Below, piece by piece: positions 57,001-64,000 of a stretch of 64,000 nt of DNA. Every line of letters starts with the position of its first letter. Position 1 is the stretch's first letter. The position numbers were made by a program, and so were the translations under genes. This stretch comes from Imbricaverruca yamaguchii (Eukaryota > Arthropoda > Thecostraca > Neoverrucidae), in the NCBI GenBank assembly GCA_034440575.1, contig JAOTOL010001548.1:386501-450500 (forward strand), given 5' to 3'. Below the pieces are notes generated by a model that saw nothing but the letters and a program-made list of their open reading frames with translations, was not told the origin of the DNA and did no database searches.

Positions 57001-60000
57001 TGCACGCATTGTGTTTGCAGGTCTTGGCAAGATTGTATATAGCGATTTCGACATCCTGCTATACTCGTTTCGACATCTCACACCTGTCGAGAAATCCTTA
57101 TTTTATCACTGGTATGGACGGCGTCCCTGTTGTATGGGTATGGACGGCTTCCATATTGCATTAGTATGGATGACTTCCCTGCTGTATTGGATGGGCAGGC
57201 TTATGTGGTATACTAAATGACCAACCATGGTCGATGCGCCCTAAAACCACAATCACACACGCTTATGTGGTATAGGGATCGCTTGGCTTCCACATAGTGT
57301 GAATATGGATGGTCTTTCCCAGTGTTCCTGGGCAGCACTTGAATGCTGATTGTTCACTTTATATATGTCAGACACAATGGTTTCCTTATTGGAGAACGGA
57401 TATAATTTGGTGATTTGTAATTGGTCATTTGACCATTTGAGTATGTGAAGAGCTTCCATGGGAAATACAAACTAATTGAAATAGGATTGTGTGCAGCATG
57501 CTCTGTTTCATTGTGGTGATATTATGTAGCCTTTCAAGAAAACTAGGTGGGGAGGGCGAACGACCTGGGAGCCAAGGAGTTGCTGGCCTGGATGATGGGT
57601 GGCATGGCTGGAGGTGAAGTTAGGAGTCATGGGGCCATTCATCATGGTTTGATTCGGGTTTTTGGTCGTCTGCAGAGTTATTGTGAAATACGTTGGGTAT
57701 GTGTGGCCTAGTGGTCAAATTACCTCACCTGCCCCGGTGGAAGCAATGTCCTGGTTACAAGTTCGAGCCCACACGTCTCCGAGACTATTCTTCGGAGACA
57801 AACGCCAGGAAAACTTTGACATTGCTTTCGTGCCAATATGCCTAACAAACAATCTCCAATGCTGGGCTAAAAAGTGTAGAATGTGCATCTCGATGCATGG
57901 GTGGCACGCTAAACTCCCGATCAAAATTATGCCGTTAACGAATTAAAAATTCTGCCGTTCAGTGCCAACGCTAACGTTGGCATTCACGGGTGTGTACTCT
58001 TCTGTGCGAAGATTCCGCCCAGGCTTACCGGCTGTAGATACCAACAATCCAACTCGCCAGTGGTGAAGGCCAGCCCGTTCGTTCTGAAGGCTTGCGTGCT
58101 GTCACTGTGAAGCTTTATGGATTAATGCCTGTGTATATATGCATCCCGAAGAGCTCCTCCATAGCAGCCATTTCCTCCTACCACACATTCCTCCCCCACA
58201 CATATCTGGACCACTTATCTGGAACCCTGGTGTGAAAGACTGGTGGCAAATCGCCAGCCGTTTCATGTCTTCAGGCACGCTCCCGGCGGAAGAAACTTAA
58301 TGTGTGACCAGTGCTCGTTATGCATCATCCACCCCACTGGTGGCAACTCATCCACTATGACTGAGGGGCCGCGGTAGCTCAGTTGGTAGAGCGTCGGACT
58401 CTTGATCGCAAGATTGCGCGTTCGAATTTCATAACCGGCGGCATTTACCGAGTCCACCCGCGACCAGCCGGCGTGAGAGGTTGGCGACGCTAGTTGAGTG
58501 CGTCGTAAAAGAACCCGAAGGTCTTCTGCAGTGTGGCTAAGATAGGCTGTCACGTCTTGGGTGTCTTGTTCATACTTTATATGAATATAAGTTCTGTGTC
58601 ATTTCTAAGTCAATGCATGTATGTTTGTTCCGGTTGACTTAAAATAATCTAAAGTGCCTTGCTGCTTTGGAATGGTTGGCTTCGTGTTTGTGACTGTGTG
58701 ATGTATCGTCTAAGTTGACGCCCGTATCTGGTGTCAGGTTAACCTGGTGCCAGTAGTGGCCAAGGCCGACACACTGACCAAAGCCGAGATGGAGCGGCTA
58801 AAGACGCGCATCCGGGCCGAAGTATCTGAGCAGGGCATCAGGGCGTACAAACTGCCCGACTGTGATACGGACGAGGACGAGCAGTACCAGGAGCAGGTTA
58901 GTGCTGACTGAAGGGCAATGTAAGGAGCAGATGAACAGTGCAGGGAGCAGGTCAGTGCTGTCCGACAAGCAGTGTAATGATCAGGTCAGTGCTGACTGTG
59001 CCAATTAGTACAAGGAGCAGGTAATTATTGATTGTTACCAGCAATGTAAGAATCATTTGAGTGCTGACTGTGTCGACCAGTGTAAGCAGTACGTCAGCGA
59101 GCAGTACAAGGAGCAGGTGAGTATCGATTGTTGCGAATAATGTAGGGAGCAAGTAAGCCCTGGCTGACGAGAAGATCAGTGCTGATTGTGACGAGCAGAT
59201 CAGCGCTACTGAAGAGCAGCGTAAGGAGGAGGTCAGCGCTGGTTGACAAACAGTGTATGGAGCAGGTCAGAGCTGGTCGACAAGGAGCGTAAGGAGCAGG
59301 TCAGGACTGACTGTCGAGAGCAATGCAAGAAGCAGGTCAGTGTTGACTATGACGAGTATAGCAAGAGCAGGTGAGTACTGGTACAGTACAAGGAGTAAGT
59401 CATTGTTGACTGTGGCGAGCATCCCAAATAATACGTTTTCCATGTCAAGAGTTCTATCGCATGAGCATTATCCCCGACGTGATTTGTACCATAAATCATT
59501 TTCCACGAGAGAACTACCGGACGAGGATTATCACTGACGTGATTTTTGCTGTACGAGCATTATTCCTTACGTGATTCGTATCGTGCGAGCATGGCCTCTA
59601 TGACGTGATTTATACCGGAAGAACATTATCCCTGACGTGATTTTTGCCATATGATGTGTTTTTTTTTTTTTTTTTTTTGGGGGGGGGATTGAGATGCATG
59701 TGATGATATTTTGCCATGCCAAATTTTGTTCCGCCAATTTTTTTCCGATACGATTTTGCCCTGGGACTGTGCCAGATGTGATAGTTCTGTCCCCTGTGCA
59801 GTTTACAACTGACGGTGTTGTAACAAGTGAACTGATAGCCTGGCTTCTGTATCGCCTGTATTTCATCCACATGATGAGCCGTAGTGCTGTCCGTATCTAC
59901 GTGCCACGTGACAACTTGAGCCATTTCAGACCTGTTGGACGGCTGGTGCTCTGCTTGTACATCAGTTATATATTATTTATGAAATAGGGTGGAATATTCC

Positions 60001-63000
60001 ACTTTCTGAGCACTGAATAGGCATCATTTCCAGGGAAGTATCGACATCATGCATGTTGATTTATCCTTAGGAAGTCTCCGTGACTCATTTATAAAAGTGT
60101 TTCCTAACATGCTTATGCTCAACATTGTGGACTGTGATACACAAGCATCTCGTGACACAATGCAAGGTACAGAGAAAATGTAAGATGAAGCCTGATGAAC
60201 AATGCCATCTGCTGATAGTATGCTATCGCAATCGTTATCGTTTGTGTAGACATCCTTATATTAGCTGCCCCACAAATTAAATGAAAAGCATGCACTTATG
60301 AATACACTATTGGCTCAAAATTGAGTTTTAAGAACTGAAATGATTGGCATTCTTTCGTGACACATTGCGACTTCCTTCTATCCTCTTTTCGACATCTCAC
60401 ACCAAACGGAAAACCATTATTTTAACACTCGTACATTCTGATACCTTGGTGACCTGCCTTACTTTTATGTTGCTTGCGTAACATTAGTGTATCCCAGTGT
60501 TAATGTATGAGTTATGAGTTAAGAGCTTATGAGTTCTCCGTGACTCATTTCCAAACGCATTATGTGCATATCATGCATATGCTCAGCATTACGGATTGTG
60601 ATACACAAGCATCTCATAGCACAATTTCATGTACAGAGGTTATCTATTATGTCTATTAAGCAATGCATCTGCTGATGCTGTGCCATCGCAATCGTTCACA
60701 TTAGTATACACATTAATCCTATATCTGGTGTCCCACAAATATAATGAAAAACATCACTCATGAGTACACTATTGGCTCAAAATTGAGTTTCAAGAACTAA
60801 AATGTTAATTCGATTGACATGCTTCCATGACACTTTTCGCATCATAGTATCCTCGTTTCGACATCTCACACCTAATGAAAAACCATTGTTTTGGCATTGG
60901 TGTGTCCAGATATTAGTCGTGATGATACGGTACCATAACATGTGTGAACCTTACCATTGACCATAATTCCACCTGCTTTTATGATCCTCGGTTGTCCTGT
61001 TCTTCCTTTTATCTCCCTGTTTCTTCATCCGCTTGGCCGAGCCTCGTATGTCCTGTGGCTGACAGCCATGCGCGTGTTTCTCGACCTGATGCACTATATG
61101 CCTGATGTCACCCGATGTAATCCCATGGCGACCCCCGCCGAGCCGCAGCGTCGCCTGACGCCATCTATGTCCACGCCAGGTGAAGCAGCTGAAGGCGGCC
61201 ATGCCTTTCGCCGTCTGCGGCAGCAGCCAGCAGATCGAGGTGGCTGGTGAGTGTTGGGGCGGGTTGCCGGTGGCAGCGGTGGTAGGTGGGCTGGTGAGTG
61301 TTGGGGCGGGTCACCGGTGGCAGCGGTGGTAGGTGGGCTGGTGAGTGTTGGGGCGGGTGGCCGGTGGCAGCGGTGGTAGGTGGGCTGGTGGGTGTTGGGG
61401 CGGGTCACCGGTGGCAGCGGTGGTAGGTGGGCTGGTGAGTGTTGGGGCTGGTCACCGGTGGCAGCGGTGGTAGGTGGGCTGGTAAGTGTTGGGGCGGGTT
61501 GCCGGTGGCAGCGGTGGTAGGTGGGCTGATGAGTGTTGGGGCGGGTCACCGGTGCCGGCAGTGGTGAGTGAGCTGAGGGGGGGGGGGGGGGGGGGGGGGC
61601 TGTTGATTGGCCGGGTCGCCAGTGGCGGCAGTGGTATGTGGGCTAGGCGGGCTGTTGATGGGCTGGGTTGCCAGTGGTTTCAGTGGTAGGTGAGCTGGGC
61701 GGGCTGTTGATGGGCTGAGTTGCCGGTGGCGGCAGTGGTAGGTAGGCACCGTTAGGCGGGCTGTGTATGGGCTGGGTCGCGGGTGGATGGGTTCGTTTGC
61801 CATGGTTCTGACAGAAGATGTGTTCGATGTTTTGCGTCCGAATTCGTTTATAGTTCGGTAGTAGATGCTGAGCAGCAAGTTCACGTTTTCTGTACGAAAT
61901 CCAAATGACTTCAGTTCAACGATGCTCCTCAGAATTTAGACCGATATCAGCTACAGTTGTTGGTTCACCACATGTACAAAAGATGACGGGGATTCGATGC
62001 TTATGCTGTCTGTAAATGGTACAAATATACTGGCAGCTATCGAACTCTTGTAATTACAGTTTCTGGTAGGACTCGCTTCATTTTGGTTTTTCAATATGAG
62101 AACAACAGTGCAACAGTTCCACCTGTGAGTGGTCTCGTGGGCTTGTGTATGGGCGCGGGTCTGGGTGAGTATGCGGGTTATCATTCGCACCATGGTGCGA
62201 ATGACTCGTGGGTAGGTTTTAGCCGATCGGGACCAGGCGCCGGGTCCTGCCACCCCGCGCCGTGTTGTTGGTCAGGGTGACTGTCGTCGTGTTGGCCTCA
62301 TACAGTTGAATGGTGCGTGGACGAGAACGCTCCGGCGCCCTGTAAAGGACGGCGCCGAGCCGTGCGCCCGCCGTCCAGTCTGTACAGACACTCTCGTGTT
62401 CGCTGCTGCTCTTTTCCGCGAGCCGGTGTCGACTACTCGACATGTTGTAGTACGCCCATGTCGACTATTCGACATGTGGTAACCAGATGTTGACTGGTCG
62501 AGGTGTTGTAAGCCGATGTCGACTATTCGACATGTGGTAACCCGATGTTGGCTATTTGAGGTATTGTAAGCCGATGCCGAGTATTCGGGATGTTGTCAGC
62601 CGATGTTGACTATTCGAGATGTTGCAAGCCGATGTCGACTATTCAATATGCTGTTATCCGATGTGGACTATTGAAGATGCTGTAAGCTGATGTGGATTAT
62701 TCGAGATGTTGTAAGCCGATGTTGACTATTCAAGATGGACCTTGCAGTTGTGTTGGGGAACGCTGGCTTGCCACGGCGAATGCATTGCTGTGTGTTGTGA
62801 CACTGTGGCGCGATTTGACAGGGAAGAAGATCCGCGGGCGACAGTACCCGTGGGGAGTCATTGACGTCGAAGACCCCAACCACTGCGACTTCATCAAACT
62901 GCGCACCATGCTCATCACTCACATGCAGGTGGGGAGCGCCACTGGGCTGATTGATTATTTGGGCCTCGGGACACATCAAATGCTACTGGCTGTGCATTTA

Positions 63001-64000
63001 CGTACATACACGTAGCCCATCCACTGGGCTACGTGTGTGCTGCTACACATCACGACTGGTCGTATCGTTTTGGTAGTTTGTGTCATCGTACTTTGTTCAT
63101 TGTGCTCCTTTTCGTTTTTTTTTTAACCAGGGACAATTTTGAAGCCCTCTCGAGCGTCAGAAGTGCGATATATATGTAGTGGATTGGCTTGCGCTGACGC
63201 GGCTGACGTGGTTGACGTGACACCTCAGCACTGTCGTGCCGCGCCAACGAAGCCGTCACAAACCGGCATAGGCGGGAATGTGAGGACTTCGGCTGTCTGC
63301 CGTAGTGTAACATGAACTAACCGGATTGTGTTTTATTCACAACTGAGCCGATCGCGCTGTGCAACTTTTCATACATTAAGACGCGTTTCGGAGAAAGATG
63401 TGCAGCTTTTCAACAAAATTTGCAAAGTTGCGCTCCATGTTGATGCTGCGATGCCATTCACCACTGAGCGGCCGGTGAATCAGAACCGCCAGGGAACTAG
63501 AACTAGAACTAGAAAACCCTCACTTGCTAACGTAAAACTGTTTCTCGAAATTATTAAATGAGTGAGTTTGCAGGGTATGAGTTATGCGCTCGTTCTACAT
63601 TTCTGACGAAATCCTAACTATTGCCCGATAGGTAGCTAGATGGAACGAGATAATTACAGGGTCCTCAGGGATTGCTCGACTACCTAGGCTGACCTGATAT
63701 TGTTTCGGTGCGTCGAGGATTGTTGGAGGCACCGCAGCAGTGGCCAGATGATCACCTGAATAGTTTTTTGGGCTTGACATTTTTACGTGTGCTGTAGGCA
63801 TAACCGTATGCATCTCAGTGAGGCTCTGTGGCTCGTTTAAGCGGACTGTGCGGTGCTCAGTGACCGCACAGCCCGCTTAGCTAGCACAGCCCGCTACCAC
63901 TCTTAGCATGCGGCGCTATGCGCCGCATGCTAAGAGTGACCACACCACGATAGTGAGTGGCTGACTGGCGGGTGGCCGGCGACAGGACCTGGAGGATATG
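53807..64000 (+). CDS. Sep1: Septin, Sep1/SEPT2 type (7 exons seen, 3' end beyond window)
   Basis: Septins are GTP-binding proteins that assemble into hetero-oligomeric filaments at the cell cortex and cytokinetic furrow. Exons: 53807-54001, 54819-54918, 55495-55715, 58738-58896, 61180-61246, 62822-62928 and 63986 to beyond 64000; the coding total is 864 nt (288 codons) with consistent phases. Landmarks are the polybasic region ('[11 protein letters not shown]'), P-loop 'GESGLGKST', switch II 'DTPGFGD', G4 'AKAD', and the septin unique element starting '[19 protein letters not shown]'. The N-terminus ('[19 protein letters not shown]') and the sequence throughout are closest to insect Sep1 and vertebrate SEPT2. 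The C-terminal coiled coil lies outside. Intron 3 uses an inferred GC donor. An acceptor ('ttctacag') 5 nt before the ATG implies a non-coding first exon. Confidence 0.95.
54819..54918 (+). CDS. Sep1: Septin exon 2: switch I region
   Basis: 100 nt after 'tgttgttcag', beginning '[18 protein letters not shown]' and ending 'LRLTVV' plus one base of Asp ('GTCGTCG|gtgaga'). The [23 protein letters not shown] block is nearly invariant in this septin group, including the Thr found in GTP-hydrolysing SEPT2-type members. Confidence 0.93.
55370..55494. repeat. ~46-49-bp tandem repeat ending at septin exon 3 acceptor
   Basis: About 2.3 copies of a unit starting 'cacgtgac' and containing 'ggtcact(c/a)' then 'gtgacac'. 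The last partial unit ('cacgtgaccatcag') forms the splice acceptor itself. No exon bases are inside the repeat. Confidence 0.75.
55495..55715 (+). CDS. Sep1: Septin exon 3: switch II; inferred GC donor
   Basis: 221 nt after 'gaccatcag'. It completes Asp, then reads 'TPGFGDAID' through '[18 protein letters not shown]' to 'MLHNK'. Homology places the exon end at AAG 55713-55715, where the donor is AAG|GCACGT, a GC rather than GT site. The only nearby GT (55720) would leave a 4-nt frameshift. The frame stays open for 208 codons past the donor. Confidence 0.9.
55793..56339. repeat. 27-bp array, 20 units, open in septin frame
   Basis: Twenty units of 27 bp ('gacctgtggcatgggagtgg' then 'acagac(c/t)') begin 77 bases after the septin exon 3 donor. 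In the septin frame each encodes Gly-Val-Asp-Arg-(Pro/Leu)-Thr-Cys-Gly-(Met/Ile), and the frame runs unbroken from exon 3 to a TAA at 56340-56342. The recurring changes (CCG/CTG, ATG/ATA) alter the amino acid and look like CpG or other transitions, so they give no sign of selection on a protein. The minus strand is also open through the array. Confidence 0.93.
56340..56660. repeat. Degenerate relatives of the 27-bp array
   Basis: Loose repeats of 'ccctgttgtatgggtatgga' continue to about 56660 and resume at 57112-57200. The gap is the MITE copy at 56663-57111, which inserted into this older part of the array. Confidence 0.7.
56663..57111 (+). mobile_element. hAT-like MITE, copy 3, with 8-bp target duplication
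   Basis: A 449-bp element from 'cagtaattcgttattcgcga' to 'ttattttatcactg', flanked by perfect GTATGGAC copies (56655-56662 and 57112-57119). The terminus CAGT(A/G)AT and its inverted counterpart at the 3' end give short TIRs typical of hAT elements. It sits in septin intron 3 within degenerate minisatellite. Confidence 0.88.
57212..57258 (-). repeat. Dispersed GCGC core, copy 8
   Basis: The minus strand reads 'gtggttttagggcgcatcga' then 'ggtcatttagtatacc'. Same family as 661-720. Confidence 0.6.
57690..57795 (+). repeat. tRNA-derived SINE-like segment
   Basis: Contains the A-box-like 'gtgtggcctagtggtcaaat' and B-box 'ggttacaagttcgagccc' at tRNA spacing, followed by a hairpin-forming 'gtctccgagac' stretch. 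It lies in septin intron 3. A full cloverleaf is not evident. Confidence 0.55.
58367..58530 (+). repeat. tRNA-derived SINE (Lys-like head)
   Basis: Starts 'ggccgcggtagctcagttgg', with the Lys-like anticodon-loop sequence 'gactcttgatc' and B-box 'gcgttcgaatttc', then a tail 'gcgtcgtaaaagaaccc'. Mismatches in the T stem and acceptor stem and the long tail favour a SINE over a tRNA gene. It lies in septin intron 3. Confidence 0.65.
58738..58896 (+). CDS. Sep1: Septin exon 4: G4 motif
   Basis: 53 codons, phase 0-0, after 'gtgtcag'. It reads '[20 protein letters not shown]' through '[14 protein letters not shown]|gttagt'. AKAD is the septin G4 motif that sets guanine specificity. The last 21 nt together with the donor are the founder of the repeat at 58876-59420. 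Confidence 0.95.
58876..59420. repeat. Degenerate ~36-bp array across septin exon 4 donor (~12 units)
   Basis: Copies of exon-like 'gacgagcagtacaaggagcag' followed by donor-like 'gtcagtgctgactgtg' repeat irregularly to about 59420. Donor-like junctions (agcag|gt or similar) occur near 58948, 58984, 59021, 59117, 59152, 59236, 59267, 59299, 59336 and 59371. The copies are strongly diverged, so the array is old. The real donor is the leftmost one (58897), fixed by homology to the next exon. Confidence 0.8.
59963..60430 (+). mobile_element. hAT-like MITE, copy 4
   Basis: Begins 'cagttatatattatttatga', has 'gaaatagggtggaatattcc', and ends near 'ccattattttaacactc'. Partial target duplication (GTACAT on both sides) but no clean 8-mer. 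It lies in septin intron 4. Confidence 0.78.
60528..60899 (+). mobile_element. hAT-like MITE, copy 5 (5' truncated)
   Basis: Matches copy 4 from 'gttctccgtgactcattt' to 'cacctaatgaaaaaccattg' but lacks the first part of the element. It lies about 100 bases after copy 4 in the same orientation, so it may be a second insertion or part of a tandem duplication. Confidence 0.72.
61180..61246 (+). CDS. Sep1: Septin exon 5
   Basis: 67 nt after 'cacgccag', reading '[20 protein letters not shown]' then 'VA' and one base of Gly ('GCTG|gtgagt'). It matches insect Sep1 (VKQLKEAVPFAVCG) closely. The donor is the first of a tandem series of gtgagt sites. Confidence 0.93.
61247..61576. repeat. 47-bp array across septin exon 5 donor (~7 units)
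   Basis: Units of 47 bp start at 61247, 61294, 61341, 61388, 61435, 61482 and 61529. Each begins with a donor-like hexamer (gtgagt, gtgagt, gtgagt, gtgggt, gtgagt, gtaagt, atgagt) and ends 'ggtaggtgggctg', close to the exon end 'gaggtggctg'. So exon end and donor were copied together. Using a later donor adds 47 nt per unit and soon meets TAG in the second unit. Confidence 0.9.
61576..61600. repeat. G homopolymer and following degenerate repeats
   Basis: A run of more than 20 G in septin intron 5, followed to about 61780 by loose 'gggctgttgatgggctgg' repeats related to the 47-bp array. Length may be unreliable in the assembly. Confidence 0.7.
62430..62740. repeat. ~30-bp minisatellite in septin intron 5 (~10 units)
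   Basis: Units like 'gatgtcgactattcgacatg' then 'tggtaacc' or 'ttgtaagcc'. The 'tgtcgactattcgaca' part is itself a short palindrome, so the array is a series of small hairpins. It ends about 80 bases before exon 6 and contains no exon sequence. Confidence 0.85.
62822..62928 (+). CDS. Sep1: Septin exon 6: septin unique element
   Basis: 107 nt after 'gatttgacag', completing Gly, then '[20 protein letters not shown]' and '[15 protein letters not shown]|gtgggg'. GRxYPWG and the following block are the signature that separates septins from other GTPases. Confidence 0.96.
62942..62998 (+). repeat. Dispersed GCGC core, copy 9 (diverged)
   Basis: Starts 13 bases after the septin exon 6 donor: 'tgattgattatttgggcctc' then 'acatcaaatgctactggctg'. 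It matches the first copy (661-720) best, including the leading 'tgattgattatttgggc'. Confidence 0.55.
63838..63879. other. Hairpin 1 in septin intron 6
   Basis: 'taagcggactgtgcggt' and 'accgcacagcccgctta' form a 17-bp stem with one mismatch around an 8-base loop. Confidence 0.85.
63898..63938. other. Hairpin 2, perfect 19-bp stem near septin exon 7 acceptor
   Basis: 'cactcttagcatgcggcgc', loop TAT, then the perfect complement. It ends 47 bases before the exon 7 acceptor, where a branch point would be expected. Such a stem would be very stable in RNA. Confidence 0.9.
63986..64000 (+). CDS. Sep1: Septin exon 7, first 5 codons (cut by window end)
   Basis: After 'ccggcgacag' the sequence reads Asp-Leu-Glu-Asp-Met, matching the HMQ-DLQ(E/D)VT join of Sep1/SEPT2 in phase 0. 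The window ends here, so most of this exon and the C-terminal coiled coil are outside. Confidence 0.8.

Noticed and set aside
58367..58460. Functional tRNA-Lys gene
   Set aside because: The anticodon loop is Lys-like, but stem mismatches and the attached tail favour a tRNA-derived SINE.
61094..61549. 151-codon minus-strand Pro/Thr-rich frame
   Set aside because: Generated by the 47-bp donor array in septin intron 5.

Overview
The window is animal nuclear DNA: spliced genes with GT-AG introns, long AT-rich introns, a high load of decayed transposons and minisatellites, and short GC-rich coding exons. The septin is closest to insect Sep1, and the immunoglobulin gene resembles small secreted Ig proteins of arthropods and nematodes. 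An arthropod (perhaps a crustacean with GC-rich coding exons) is the most likely source, but the sequence does not fix the species. There are no prokaryotic operons, ribosome binding sites or CRISPR arrays.

Layout. (1) 4.0-6.4 kb, minus strand: the 5' end of a secreted single-Ig-domain gene (signal-peptide exon 6224-6430, Ig exon 4001-4150); the rest lies beyond the left edge or is not recognised. (2) 7-22 kb: no gene recognised; transposon pairs in inverted orientation and simple repeats. (3) 23.4-38.1 kb, minus strand: a complete six-exon PIGQ gene (GPI-GlcNAc transferase subunit) of 557 codons. Its introns hold large minisatellites, a dead non-LTR retrotransposon and a hAT-type MITE. (4) 38-53.4 kb: a CR1-like retrotransposon, a dead hAT transposase, nested MITEs, tRNA-derived SINEs and a second CR1-like copy carrying a foldback insertion. 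(5) 53.8 kb to the right edge, plus strand: the first 288 codons of a Sep1/SEPT2-type septin in seven exons; the seventh is cut by the window end.

The most unusual pattern is that tandem repeats in this window often sit across splice junctions. At least six exon boundaries in all three genes have been copied together with a piece of the adjoining exon: 2, about 15 and about 47 copies at three PIGQ acceptors, about 12 and about 7 copies at two septin donors, and a duplicated acceptor inside a 31-bp minisatellite in the Ig gene. Every copy carries a splice-site-like sequence, and those I translated run into a frameshift or stop codon. Septin intron 3 differs: it starts with an inferred GC donor and is followed by twenty 27-bp units that stay open in the septin frame, so retaining the intron would give a 380-residue protein ending in nonapeptide repeats.

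The three genes do not form a pathway: PIGQ acts in GPI-anchor synthesis in the ER, the septin in the cortical cytoskeleton, and the Ig protein is secreted. Exon calls rest on protein similarity recalled from known families plus phase-consistent splice sites; no alignment program was run.
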